Assembly (NCBI GenBank): GCA_001897425.1
Contig: MKSW01000022.1
Coordinates: 191,174-249,409 of the forward strand
From: Actinobacteria bacterium 69-20
GTDB taxonomy: Bacteria > Actinomycetota > Actinomycetes > Mycobacteriales > Nakamurellaceae
Length of the DNA stretch: 58,236 nucleotides
Direction: 5' to 3'
Below are positions 7,670 through 15,676 of the stretch, piece by piece. The translations under genes and the position numbers were made by a program. Numbering within the stretch: the first letter of the stretch is position 1; the number at the start of each line of letters is the position of its first letter. The notes under the pieces were generated by a model. The model was not told the DNA's origin. It made no database searches and worked only from the letters and a program-made list of their open reading frames with translations.

Positions 7670-9421
7670 GTGAACCCCTCGACGGCGCAGGCGAGCGCAC
7701 TGGTGGACGAGCTCTGTGCGAACGGCGTGCGCGAGGTGGTGCTGTGCCCGGGATCCCGGAATGCCCCGCTGTCGATGGCCCTGCACACCGCGGACGCCGT
7801 CGGCCGCATCCGGCTGCACGTCCGCATCGACGAACGGGGGGCCGGATTCCTCGCGCTCGGCCTCGCGCGGGCCTCGGGGATCCCGGCCGCCGTTGTCACC
7901 ACCTCGGGCACAGCGGTGGCCAACCTGCATCCGGCGGTGCTGGAGGCCCATCACGGCGCCGTTCCGCTGGTGGTGCTCTCCGCGGACCGTCCGGCGCATC
8001 TGCGCGGCGTCGGCGCCAACCAGGTGATCGACCAGCTGACCCTCTTCGGCTGCGGTGTGCTGCGTTACCAACACGAGATCGCCGTTGCCACCGCTGGTTT
8101 CGAGCGGAACGGGTACTGGCGCGGGCAGGTGTGCCGCGCGGTGGCCGCGTCGCTCGGGGCGTTCGCGTCCGGTCGGCCCGGCCCGGCGCACCTCAACATC
8201 CCGTTCGACGTGCCGCTGCTGCCGGGCGGTGAAACTGCCGAGTATGACGCTGTTCTCGGCCGCACGGGTTCGGACCCCGCGAGGCTCGGGGGGCCTGCCG
8301 AGCCCGCCGGGCTCGGTGGTTACGGCGGCCTGCCGTGGACGCGAATTCCCGCGCCGGGCGATACCGGATCGCCAGTCGCTGGGCCGGGTGTGGGTGAGAA
8401 GTGCCTGTTCATCGGCGATCTCACGCATCCGCTGGCCGCCGCGGTGGCCGCAGCCGGATATCCGGTGGTCAGCGAGGCCGGTGGGCTCGGCGGCGCGGAC
8501 GTGCTCGCCGCCGGTGTGCACCTGCTGGCCGACGAGGACTTCCCCGGCGCTCACCTGCCGGATCGCGTCATCGTGCTCGGTCGGCCGACGCTCTTCCGGC
8601 CCGTCACCGCGCTGCTCGGGCGCGCGGACATCGTCATCGACGTGGTCGACAATCCCCGCGGCTACGCGGATCTCGCCGGATCGGTGCGTGCGGTCGCGCC
8701 CACGCTGGCGGATGTGCCCCCGGCCGCCGAGACCGCGCCCGCCGACTGGCTCGCATCGTGGCGGGGGGCCGACGCGGCGGCATCGTCAGCGATCGATGCC
8801 GCCCTGTCCGGTCGCGATGTCGCGAGCTCCGCGGTGCTCGCCCGGGCCGTGGCGGCAGGGTTGCCGGACGCGGCGGCGCTGTTCCTCGGCTCCTCGCAGA
8901 CCCCGCGCGATATCGGCCGATTCACCCGGCCCCGCAACGGCATTCGGGTGCTGGCGAACAGGGGAGTGGCAGGGATCGACGGGACCGTGTCCACCGCCAT
9001 CGGCAGCGCGCTCGCAGCTGGCCCCGATCGGGCCACGTACGCGCTGATGGGTGACCTGGCATTCCTGCACGACGTCAACGCGCTCGCGATCGGGCCGCAC
9101 GAGGCGCGGCCGAACCTCACCATCGTGGTCGCGAACAATGACGGCGGCGGCATCTTCGCGACCCTGGAGCAGGGCGCTCCGCGGTACGCCGCGTCCTTCG
9201 AGCGGGTGTTCGGCACGCCCACCGGCGCTGAGATCGCCAGCATCGTCGAGGGTTTCGGCGCGGAGCACCTGCTGGCGGTCACGGCCGACGAGCTCGCCGA
9301 GGCGCTCTCCGAGCCCCCGTCCGGCCTTCGCGTCGTCGAGGTCCCGGTCACCCGCACAGACCTCCGCGCACTCGCCGCCGAGATAGCAGCAGCCGTCGCC
9401 GCTGCGCTACGGGGCAGGTGA
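7670..9421 (+). CDS. menD: SEPHCHC synthase (menaquinone biosynthesis, ThDP-dependent)
   Basis: Joins isochorismate and 2-oxoglutarate to make SEPHCHC, the committed step of menaquinone synthesis. It has 583 residues with a GTG start at 7670. The N-terminal substrate/ThDP signature VVLCPGSRNAPLSMAL (residues ~22-37) and the C-terminal ThDP-Mg motif MGDLAFLHDVNAL ending in NNDGGGIFATLEQG are intact, so it should be active. It lies between menC and menF, with unrelated toxin-antitoxin genes interspersed, rather than in a tight operon. Confidence 0.93.
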   Translation: MNPSTAQASALVDELCANGVREVVLCPGSRNAPLSMALHTADAVGRIRLHVRIDERGAGFLALGLARASGIPAAVVTTSGTAVANLHPAVLEAHHGAVPLVVLSADRPAHLRGVGANQVIDQLTLFGCGVLRYQHEIAVATAGFERNGYWRGQVCRAVAASLGAFASGRPGPAHLNIPFDVPLLPGGETAEYDAVLGRTGSDPARLGGPAEPAGLGGYGGLPWTRIPAPGDTGSPVAGPGVGEKCLFIGDLTHPLAAAVAAAGYPVVSEAGGLGGADVLAAGVHLLADEDFPGAHLPDRVIVLGRPTLFRPVTALLGRADIVIDVVDNPRGYADLAGSVRAVAPTLADVPPAAETAPADWLASWRGADAAASSAIDAALSGRDVASSAVLARAVAAGLPDAAALFLGSSQTPRDIGRFTRPRNGIRVLANRGVAGIDGTVSTAIGSALAAGPDRATYALMGDLAFLHDVNALAIGPHEARPNLTIVVANNDGGGIFATLEQGAPRYAASFERVFGTPTGAEIASIVEGFGAEHLLAVTADELAEALSEPPSGLRVVEVPVTRTDLRALAAEIAAAVAAALRGR

Positions 9422-9433
9422 CCGGTCACTCGA

Positions 9434-9471
9434 CCGACGGATCTGACGGTTTTCCGACGGAATACTGACGG
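9434..9471. promoter_or_regulatory. direct repeats upstream of Xre/RES module
   Basis: Two near-identical units, CCGACGGATCTGACGG (9434-9449) and CCGACGGAATACTGACGG (9454-9471), lie 20 bp apart just upstream of the antitoxin ATG. The arrangement fits an operator for the Xre-type antitoxin (inference). Confidence 0.4.
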
Positions 9472-9492
9472 CGGCCGGCGTATGCTCAAGGC

Positions 9493-9831
9493 ATGACTAC
9501 CGCGTTCGCCGATGAGGCCGTTCGGATACATCGTGCGGCCGGGCTCTCTGACCGGGTGATCGGTGAGGCGGTGGGGGCGCGGCCGAGCACCGTGCGCGAT
9601 TGGCTGGGCGGCCGAACCTCACCGACCGGTATGCGGGCGAGGCGAGTCGCCGAGTTGGCCGAGATCACCGATCGGCTGGCACGGGTGATGGACACCCGAT
9701 ATATCCCGGTATGGATGGTCAAACCTGTCGAGGCGCTGGATGATCGTGCGCCCGTGGAGCTGATTGCCGCCGGCCAGGTGCGTGACGTGGCGCGGCTGAT
9801 CAGTTCCCTCGAGTCTCCCGGTGCCGCCTGA
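9493..9831 (+). CDS. Xre/MbcA/ParS-type antitoxin with toxin-binding domain
   Basis: A 112-residue protein. An N-terminal helix-turn-helix (LSDRVIGEAVGARPSTVRDW, residues ~19-38) is followed by the DUF2384-type toxin-binding region (VWMVKPVEALDDRAPVELIA, then RDVARLISSLES). It is the antitoxin of a RES-Xre type II system, of which MbcTA of M. tuberculosis is the studied example; it precedes its toxin by 3 bp. Confidence 0.82.
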   Translation: MTTAFADEAVRIHRAAGLSDRVIGEAVGARPSTVRDWLGGRTSPTGMRARRVAELAEITDRLARVMDTRYIPVWMVKPVEALDDRAPVELIAAGQVRDVARLISSLESPGAA

Positions 9832-9834
9832 TCC

Positions 9835-10938
9835 GTGGCGATTCTCGACGTCGATGTGGCCACCGTCCGCGGGTCGTGGTTTCGCCATGTGCCGGACGGC
9901 ATCGATCCGGCGGCGCGGCCGGACCCACCGGGTGACAACCGGTGGCAACACGGCGGAATCGTCGACGCTATCTACCTCGCCGATAGCGAGGCATGCGCCT
10001 GGGCTGAGTGGTATCGCCATCTGGCCGAGGCTGGTATACCACCCGTTGTATCGATGCCGCGGGACTTGTGGCAGTACAAAGTGGCCGAACTTCGGGTGGC
10101 GGATCTCTCCGATGCCGACCGACTGGCCCGCGTGGGGTTGCCATTGCCGCGCCCCGGCAGGAGGGGTTGGGGTGTGTTCCAGCAGGTGGGCGAGCAACTG
10201 CAGCGCGACGGGTGGGCGGGGCTACTCGCGCCGAGCGCGGCCCGACCGGAAAGCCTGGTGCTGGCGGTGTTTCTGCGCGGCGGGCGTATGCCTTCTGAGC
10301 TGACCACCACGCAGCGCACGCGCGTCACGCAGCCTCCAGCCCCGTCGACCGGGGCAGACCTGACCGCGCCGTCTTCAACGGTGGGCGGTGTCAGACGCCA
10401 CCTGCGCAGGCAGCGCGCGGGCGCGCGCGAGCCATGCGCCGGCCGCCGGTCAACCCTCGAGGGCGTCGCGCACGGGCACCATCTTGATCTGCGCCTCACG
10501 GGCCTCGGCCTCCGGGTCGGAGTCGGCGACGATCCCGCAGCCTGCCATCAGCCGGACCGTCGAACCGGAGACCTGGGCGCAGCGCAGCGCGATCGCGAAC
10601 TCGCCGTCGCCGCGCGCGTCGACCCAGCCCACCGGCGCGGCATACCGTCCGCGCGGGGCCGGCTCCAGCTCGGCGATCATCGCCTGGGCCACCGCCCGCG
10701 GTGTGCCGCCCACCGCTGCCGTGGGGTGCAGCCGGGCGGCGAGGTCGAGCGCGGACGGCACGGGGTCGGCGCCCGTCAGCTCCCCGGAGATGTCCGTGGC
10801 CAGGTGCGTGAGGTTCGCGAGTTCGAGCGCGCCCGGGTGCGCGGGCACCGCAAGCGCCGACGCCAGCGGCCCGAGCACGTCCGCGACCGACCGCACCGCG
10901 AACGCATGTTCCGCCAGATCCTTCGCGCTGGCGAGTAG
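9835..10938 (+). CDS. RES-domain toxin (MbcT-like, NAD-degrading family) with abnormal C-terminal read-through
   Basis: Starts at GTG 9835, directly after the antitoxin. Residues ~1-155 carry the RES fold: FRHVP near the N-terminus, IVDAIYLADSEACAWAEWY, and LLAPSAARPESLVLAVF. RES toxins (phosphorylases or hydrolases of NAD) are normally 150-190 residues, but this frame has no stop until 10938, giving 367 residues and running antisense through the 3' 489 bp of menF. The Arg/Gly-rich tail looks like antisense coding. Two TGA codons just out of frame at 10296 and 10301 suggest a small indel removed the original stop. The active form may be altered, truncated or dead. Confidence 0.65.
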   Translation: MAILDVDVATVRGSWFRHVPDGIDPAARPDPPGDNRWQHGGIVDAIYLADSEACAWAEWYRHLAEAGIPPVVSMPRDLWQYKVAELRVADLSDADRLARVGLPLPRPGRRGWGVFQQVGEQLQRDGWAGLLAPSAARPESLVLAVFLRGGRMPSELTTTQRTRVTQPPAPSTGADLTAPSSTVGGVRRHLRRQRAGAREPCAGRRSTLEGVAHGHHLDLRLTGLGLRVGVGDDPAACHQPDRRTGDLGAAQRDRELAVAARVDPAHRRGIPSARGRLQLGDHRLGHRPRCAAHRCRGVQPGGEVERGRHGVGARQLPGDVRGQVREVREFERARVRGHRKRRRQRPEHVRDRPHRERMFRQILRAGE

Positions 10939-11835
10939 GTCGACGGCCACGCGATGCATCCCGGGCGGATGCGCGTCGGCGGTGCTGGCCGCGGTACCGG
11001 GCGTGGCGCCCGGAACCGCGCCGGCCGCAGTGCTCGGCGCGGCGGAGCCCGAAGCCCCGTCGACCCGATCGGATTCACGCTCCGGCCAGGCCGTCCCCGC
11101 GAGCACGCGCGAGGTGATGCGCGTGCCGTGCCGGCGGATCAACATCTCCGGGCTCGCGCCGATCAGGCCGCCCACGGCGAACGTGGTGCACGTCGGATAA
11201 CGCTCCGCGAGCCTGACGAGCAGGAAACGCTCGTCCACCGCGAACTGCGTCATGGCCGTCAAGCCATGTGCCAGAACAACTTTCGCCGCTTCGCCGGACC
11301 TGATGCGGTCGACGGCCGATTCGACGGCCATGACGAATCCGGTAGTGGACATCTCCGCGTCCGCATACGCAACTTGGCCCGGGGCCGTGACGGCGGCGCG
11401 GTCCGTGGGCGGTGCGTCGCCTATCTGCGTCACGAACGTGGCGCCGTCCTGCCGGCCGAGCACCACCTCGGGGATCACCGCGACGGACGCGTCGTTCGGG
11501 GCGAACCCGAGCGACACGAAGCACACTGCGCCGCTGCCGCGCACCCCCACGTGGTCGACAACATCGAGGGCGGAACGTCTCTCGGCGTACCAGCGCGCGA
11601 TCTGCGCCGCCGCATCGGCGCCGGTGACGCTGATCGCGGCGAACTCGCCCCACCCGACGAGTCCCGCCCCGTCCGTGATGAAGGCGACCGAGCCGGTCGG
11701 CGTCGGCAGCATGCCGAGCAGGCCCGCCCCGTCCGGGGTCCACGGTCGCGTGACGCAGCGATGTCGCGTGCGCTGGCCACCGGCCGGACCGTACCCGTTC
11801 AATTCCGTCGACACCATGTCCCGCATCGACCCCAT
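10450..11835 (-). CDS. menF: isochorismate synthase (menaquinone pathway)
   Basis: Converts chorismate to isochorismate, the substrate of MenD. The C-terminal chorismate-binding (MST) domain is complete: AAKVVLAHGLT, FAVGGLIGASPEMLIRR, RVLAGTAWP, LHPTAAVGGTPRAVA, then GDGEFAIALRCA and the end DALEG. Starting at ATG 11835 gives 461 residues; ATGs at 11826 and 11817 are also possible, and the upstream open frame is not conserved. It is longer than the ~370-residue mycobacterial EntC partly because of an Ala/Pro/Gly/Thr-rich insertion after the LAGTAWP motif. No siderophore genes are visible, so menaquinone is the likely role. Its 3' end is overlapped antisense by the RES toxin frame. Confidence 0.88.
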   Translation of the reverse strand: MGSMRDMVSTELNGYGPAGGQRTRHRCVTRPWTPDGAGLLGMLPTPTGSVAFITDGAGLVGWGEFAAISVTGADAAAQIARWYAERRSALDVVDHVGVRGSGAVCFVSLGFAPNDASVAVIPEVVLGRQDGATFVTQIGDAPPTDRAAVTAPGQVAYADAEMSTTGFVMAVESAVDRIRSGEAAKVVLAHGLTAMTQFAVDERFLLVRLAERYPTCTTFAVGGLIGASPEMLIRRHGTRITSRVLAGTAWPERESDRVDGASGSAAPSTAAGAVPGATPGTAASTADAHPPGMHRVAVDLLASAKDLAEHAFAVRSVADVLGPLASALAVPAHPGALELANLTHLATDISGELTGADPVPSALDLAARLHPTAAVGGTPRAVAQAMIAELEPAPRGRYAAPVGWVDARGDGEFAIALRCAQVSGSTVRLMAGCGIVADSDPEAEAREAQIKMVPVRDALEG

Positions 11836-11923
11836 GGCGGTCGGTGCGACGGGAGAGGCGGACACGCCTGCCAAGGGTAGTCGCCGCGCGGGCGCGCCCG
11901 GTCCCCGCCTCGCGGGCGTCGAG

Positions 11924-11971
11924 CGGGAGTCCTGCAGAGTTGTGCGCCCCGAAAACTCTGCAGGACTCCCT
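11924..11971. repeat. long perfect inverted repeat between divergent menF and menG
   Basis: Arms GGGAGTCCTGCAGAGTT (11925-11941) and AACTCTGCAGGACTCCC (11954-11970) are perfect 17-bp complements around the 12-nt loop GTGCGCCCCGAA. It lies between divergent genes, so it is not placed as a terminator. The loop core recurs in two other intergenic hairpins of the window. Confidence 0.8.
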
Positions 11972-12039
11972 GTCAACGAGAATCCGGGCATGGCCTCGCG
12001 ACGTCGTTCGCACCCATCCGCCGTTACTAAGCTGTGCCT

Positions 12040-12726
12040 ATGGTTCGTGCGGATCTGGCGAAGGACCCCTCGCAAGTCGCCGCGATGTTCGACGACGTCG
12101 CGGGCCGATACGACCGCACCAATACGCTGCTCTCCCTCGGCCAGGACGGCCGCTGGCGGCGGCACGTGGTCCGAGCGTTGCGACCCCACCCGGGCGAGCG
12201 GGTGCTCGACCTCGCTGCGGGCACCGGCGTGTCCACCGCAGAGCTGGCACGGTCCGGCGCGTGGTGCGTCGCGGCGGACTTCTCGCTCGGCATGCTACGA
12301 GCCGGCGCCGCCCGGCAGGTGCCGAAGGTCGCGGCCGATGCGATGGCGCTCCCGTTCGCGGACGCGGTATTCGACGCGGCGACCATCTCGTTCGGGCTGC
12401 GCAACGTGGTCGACCCCCGCGGCGCGCTCACCGAGCTGGCACGTGTCACGAAACCCGGTGGCCAGCTGCTGGTCTGTGAGTTCTCCACGCCGCCGTTCGC
12501 CCCGATGCGGTGGGGCTACCGCTGGTACCTCAAGCACGTGCTCCCGCTGATCGCCCGAAGGTTCGCGTCGAACCCGGAGGCCTACACCTATCTGGCGGAC
12601 TCCATCAACGCGTGGCCCGACCAGCGCAGTCTGGCTGCGATCATCGCGACAACCGGCTGGCGGGACGTGATCTGGCGGAACATGACGTTCGGTGCGGTCG
12701 CGCTGCACCATGCGATCCGGGTATGA
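12040..12726 (+). CDS. menG: demethylmenaquinone methyltransferase
   Basis: The last head-group step of menaquinone synthesis: SAM-dependent C-methylation of demethylmenaquinone (also called ubiE/menH in older annotation). 228 residues from ATG 12040. SAM motif I is [11 protein letters not shown], the UbiE signatures are [18 protein letters not shown] and [20 protein letters not shown], and CEFSTPP with [13 protein letters not shown] follows. It is very like M. tuberculosis Rv0558. An in-frame GTG six bases upstream is the only close alternative start. Confidence 0.95.
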   Translation: MVRADLAKDPSQVAAMFDDVAGRYDRTNTLLSLGQDGRWRRHVVRALRPHPGERVLDLAAGTGVSTAELARSGAWCVAADFSLGMLRAGAARQVPKVAADAMALPFADAVFDAATISFGLRNVVDPRGALTELARVTKPGGQLLVCEFSTPPFAPMRWGYRWYLKHVLPLIARRFASNPEAYTYLADSINAWPDQRSLAAIIATTGWRDVIWRNMTFGAVALHHAIRV

Positions 12727-12790
12727 CGCTGTTCATGCCGCGCCTGTTCGTCCCGCCCGGCCCCGCTCGAGCCATCCCCAAGTCCGGCCG

Positions 12791-12850
12791 CGCGCCACTT
12801 CCTGGACGTCGCGCCGCATGCTTCGGGCGCACGGTCGAGAAAGTGGCGCG
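12791..12850. repeat. intergenic inverted repeat sharing loop core with 11924-11971
   Basis: Perfect 10-bp arms CGCGCCACTT and AAGTGGCGCG flank a 40-nt loop that contains TTCGGGCGCAC (12822-12832), whose complement GTGCGCCCGAA is nearly the loop core of the hairpin at 11924-11971. Confidence 0.6.
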
Positions 12851-12856
12851 TGGCGA

Positions 12857-12914
12857 GGCCGGAGCGTGCCGGGGTGCGGGCGGGGCCGGAGCGTGCCGAG
12901 GCCGGAGCGTGCCG
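12857..12914. repeat. three copies of a 15-bp repeat
   Basis: GGCCGGAGCGTGCCG occurs exactly at 12857-12871, 12884-12898 and 12900-12914, irregularly spaced, in the menG-menJ gap. Confidence 0.7.
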
Positions 12915-13022
12915 CGGCGTGCCGCCGTCCCGAGGGCACTCTCGACAGGCGGACGCGACAGGCCGACGGGGGCCGATTCGCGCCGGTGTGCGCCGCCGCC
13001 TAGACTCCCCGAGGAACACTTC

Positions 13023-13036
13023 GTGAAAGCTTTCAC
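13023..13036. promoter_or_regulatory. perfect palindromic operator-like site upstream of menJ-nuo
   Basis: GTGAAAGCTTTCAC is a perfect 14-bp palindrome lying 17 bp after a possible -10 (TAGACT) and about 100 bp before the menJ start. Its AT-rich core stands out from the GC-rich background. It is probably a regulator binding site; the regulator is not identifiable here. Confidence 0.5.
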
Positions 13037-13123
13037 AAGCCCGCCGGCTGAGGATTCCGGGAGTTCCAGGATGCACGGCCCATGGACTGCCCGGTTCGCA
13101 AGTGTGAGGAGGTGCGCGCTCCC

Positions 13124-14491
13124 GTGACCGCCGTCCTCGAACCAGCCGAACAAGCTGAGTCGGCGAAGCCAGTCGAACATGCCGAGCCGGCCGCCCGGCC
13201 GCTCCTGCATGGCGCGCCCGCACCGTCCGATCGCACCGCCGACGTCATTGTGGTCGGCGCCGGGCCCGCCGGGTCGACGGCCGCCACCTACCTCGCCCGG
13301 GCCGGGGTGGACGTGCTGCTGCTGGAGAAGTCGACCTTCCCGCGGGACAAGGTCTGCGGCGACGGGCTCACCCCGCGCGGCGTGAAACAGGTCCTGGCGC
13401 TCGGCATCGACGTCTCCGGCGACGACTGGATCAAGAACCGCGGGCTCCGCGTGGTCGGCGGCGGCACCACGCTCGAACTCGACTGGCCGACGCTCGCGGA
13501 CTTCCCGAACTTCGGCCTGGTGCGGCCGCGTAAGGACTTCGACGAGATGCTCGCGCAGCTCGCCGTCAAGGCCGGCGCCCGTATGTATCAGGGCGTCACG
13601 GTCACCGCTCCGGAGATCGACCGGGCAACGAACAACGTCATAGGCGTTTCGGCGAAAACCGAGGACGGCCCGCAAACGTTCCGTGCGCCCATCGTTATGG
13701 CCGCCGACGGTGTGTCCGCGCGGATGGCAACGGCGTTGCAGATCCACCGCCGCGAGGATCGGCCGATGGGCGTGGCCGTGCGCCGCTACTACCGCAGCGC
13801 GACGCGCACCCACGACGACTTCCTCGAATCGCACCTCGAGCTGTGGGACCGCACGGATCCAGCAAATCCGAAGCTGCTGCCGGGGTACGGATGGATCTTC
13901 GGGCTTGGCGACGGCACCGTGAACGTCGGCCTCGGCATGCTCAGCTCGTCGAAGGCGTTCCGCAGCACGGACTATCGCGCGCTGATGCGCACCTGGCTGG
14001 ACGGCACGCCGGAGGAGTGGGGCCTGCGCGAGGACAACGCCACCAGCAAGTTCGGCTCCGCGGCGCTGCCGATGGGCTTCAACCGCGCACCGCATTACAA
14101 AGATGGTTTGTTACTTCTCGGTGACGCCGGCGGCATGGTGAACCCGTTCAACGGCGAGGGCATCGCCTACGCGATGGAGTCGGCCGCGATCGCGTCGCAG
14201 TCCGTGCTGCAGGCCCTCGGGCGCCCGAGCGGGCCCTCGCGGGAGGCCGCGCTGCACGGATACGTCACCGCGATGCAGCGCCACCTCGGCTCCTACTACC
14301 GGCTCGGCGGCCTGTTCTCCAAGGCTATCGGCAAGCCGGCCGTCATGAAATACGCGACCCGGCTCGGGCTGCCGCGCCGGCATCTGATGCACCTGGTCCT
14401 CAAGGCGCTCGCCGGTCTGTACGACCAGCGGGACGGCGACTGGGCGGATCACGCGGTGCGGCTGATGACCTCGGTGGTGCGAAGTGCCTGA
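13124..14491 (+). CDS. menJ: menaquinone reductase MenJ-like (geranylgeranyl reductase family flavoprotein)
   Basis: An FAD-dependent reductase that saturates one isoprene unit of the menaquinone side chain, like Rv0561c. About 455 residues from GTG 13124, preceded by GAGGAGG at 13106-13112; an in-frame ATG at 13082 lacks such a site. A charged/Ala-rich ~40-residue N-terminus precedes the FAD-binding VIVVGAGPAGSTAATYLARA; KVCGDGLTPRGV and GDAGGMVNPFNGEGIAYAME complete the signature. It lies 198 bp upstream of nuoA, which places the quinone-modifying enzyme beside its main reductase complex. Confidence 0.9.
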   Translation: MTAVLEPAEQAESAKPVEHAEPAARPLLHGAPAPSDRTADVIVVGAGPAGSTAATYLARAGVDVLLLEKSTFPRDKVCGDGLTPRGVKQVLALGIDVSGDDWIKNRGLRVVGGGTTLELDWPTLADFPNFGLVRPRKDFDEMLAQLAVKAGARMYQGVTVTAPEIDRATNNVIGVSAKTEDGPQTFRAPIVMAADGVSARMATALQIHRREDRPMGVAVRRYYRSATRTHDDFLESHLELWDRTDPANPKLLPGYGWIFGLGDGTVNVGLGMLSSSKAFRSTDYRALMRTWLDGTPEEWGLREDNATSKFGSAALPMGFNRAPHYKDGLLLLGDAGGMVNPFNGEGIAYAMESAAIASQSVLQALGRPSGPSREAALHGYVTAMQRHLGSYYRLGGLFSKAIGKPAVMKYATRLGLPRRHLMHLVLKALAGLYDQRDGDWADHAVRLMTSVVRSA

Positions 14492-14534
14492 CGCGTCACC
14501 CGGCGCGGCGCCGCGGGCTGCCGGCGCGCGTTTA

Positions 14535-14553
14535 TTAGGCCAGCCTTACCGAG
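14535..14553. promoter_or_regulatory. possible DtxR/IdeR iron box upstream of nuoA
   Basis: TTAGGCCAGCCTTACCGAG matches about 14 of 19 positions of the DtxR/IdeR consensus (TTAGGTTAGSCTAACCTAA). It lies about 140 bp upstream of nuoA in the non-coding gap. Iron control of an operon encoding many Fe-S clusters would make sense, but the match is imperfect. Confidence 0.35.
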
Positions 14554-14689
14554 CAGACCTGCCGGGCGCGGGGATAGAGTTCCCGTGGCGTGATTCGAGG
14601 CGTCCGGCCAGCGCATGCTGGTCGCGGCGTCCGCCCATCTCGCGGTGTGCGATCGGCTCGCGGGGTAGCAATGGAAGGGAGACCCGGCG

Positions 14690-15064
14690 ATGACGATGCT
14701 CATCGAATATCTGCCGATCCTGATCCTGCTCGTGGTGGCCGGCGGCTTCGTCGTGACCTCCGCGACGGTGGTGACGGATTCGTTCGGCCCGCGCCGGTTC
14801 AACCGCGCCAAGCTCGCCGAGTACGAATGCGGCATCGAGCCCACGCCGCTGCCCGCCGGTGTGCACGGCAGGTTTCCGATCAAGTACTACATCACCGCCA
14901 TGCTCTTCATCGTCTTCGATGTGGAGATCATCTTCCTGTACCCGTGGGCGCAGTCGGCGGAGTCGCTGGCCATCTTCGGGCTCGTCGAGATCGCGCTCTT
15001 CATCGTGACCGTGTTCGCCGCCTACGCCTATGTGTGGCGGCGCGGCGGGCTGGACTGGGACTGA
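14690..15064 (+). CDS. nuoA: NADH-quinone oxidoreductase subunit A
   Basis: First gene of the complex I operon: a 124-residue membrane subunit with three helices. The conserved loop YECGIEPTPLP and the FDVEIIFLYPWA segment of helix 2 are present; these shape the quinone-site/membrane-arm junction. GAAGGGAG at about 14674-14681 precedes the ATG. nuoB follows after 24 bp. Confidence 0.95.
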   Translation: MTMLIEYLPILILLVVAGGFVVTSATVVTDSFGPRRFNRAKLAEYECGIEPTPLPAGVHGRFPIKYYITAMLFIVFDVEIIFLYPWAQSAESLAIFGLVEIALFIVTVFAAYAYVWRRGGLDWD

Positions 15065-15088
15065 CACGGGGCAGGAAGGAGACGCATC

Positions 15089-15676
15089 GTGGCATCGCTG
15101 GAAGAGAAGATTCCCGGCGGAATCATGCTGACCACCGTCGAGAAGCTGGTCAACTGGACGCGGAAGGGCTCGCTGTGGCCGGCCACATTCGGCCTGGCCT
15201 GCTGCGCCATCGAGATGATGACGACCGGCGCCCCGCGCTACGACCTGGGCCGCTTCGGCATGGAGGTGTTCCGTGCCTCGCCCCGCCAGGCGGATCTGAT
15301 GATCGTCGCGGGCCGGGTGAGCCAGAAGATGGCCCCGGTATTGCGGCAGATCTACGACCAGATGCCGGAGCCCAAGTGGGTGCTGTCGATGGGCGTGTGC
15401 GCGTCGTCCGGCGGCGTGTTCAACAACTACGCGATCGTGCAGGGCGTGGACCACGTGGTGCCGGTGGATATCTACCTGCCCGGCTGCCCGCCGCGCCCGG
15501 AGATGCTGATCGACGCGATCCTGAAACTGCACCAGAAGATCATGGACGAGCCGCTCGGGCCCAAACGGGCCGCGGAGCTCGAGGGGCAGCGCACCGAACT
15601 GGAGCCCTCGTCCGTGCACTATTCCGGCGGTAGGCGGACGATGCCGATCGGGCGCCCGGAGGCGAATCTCGGATGA
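15089..15676 (+). CDS. nuoB: NADH-quinone oxidoreductase subunit B
   Basis: The cytoplasmic-face subunit that holds Fe-S cluster N2, the last electron donor to menaquinone. 195 residues. The adjacent Cys pair in [11 protein letters not shown], the Cys of [10 protein letters not shown] and the Cys of [12 protein letters not shown] supply the four cluster ligands. The C-terminal ~30 residues extend beyond the conserved core. Its stop overlaps the nuoC start (ATGA). Confidence 0.96.
   Translation: MASLEEKIPGGIMLTTVEKLVNWTRKGSLWPATFGLACCAIEMMTTGAPRYDLGRFGMEVFRASPRQADLMIVAGRVSQKMAPVLRQIYDQMPEPKWVLSMGVCASSGGVFNNYAIVQGVDHVVPVDIYLPGCPPRPEMLIDAILKLHQKIMDEPLGPKRAAELEGQRTELEPSSVHYSGGRRTMPIGRPEANLG

Larger units (their letters stand above)
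12727..13123. other. 397-bp intergenic region upstream of menJ with repeats and a palindrome
   Basis: No credible gene. It contains an inverted repeat CGCGCCACTT / AAGTGGCGCG (12791-12800 and 12841-12850), three copies of the 15-mer GGCCGGAGCGTGCCG (starting at 12857, 12884 and 12900), a TAGACT possible -10 at 13001-13006, and a perfect 14-bp palindrome at 13023-13036. This is probably the promoter region for menJ and perhaps the nuo genes. Confidence 0.6.

Noticed and set aside
11924-11971. Rho-independent terminator for menF or menG
   Set aside because: The hairpin lies between the 5' ends of divergent genes and has no U-tract, so termination of either gene is not its role.
12510-13127. 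Plus-strand frame spanning the end of menG and the menG-menJ gap
   Set aside because: Out of frame with menG; the gap part is repeat-derived (GAGACRG-like repeats) and not protein-like.
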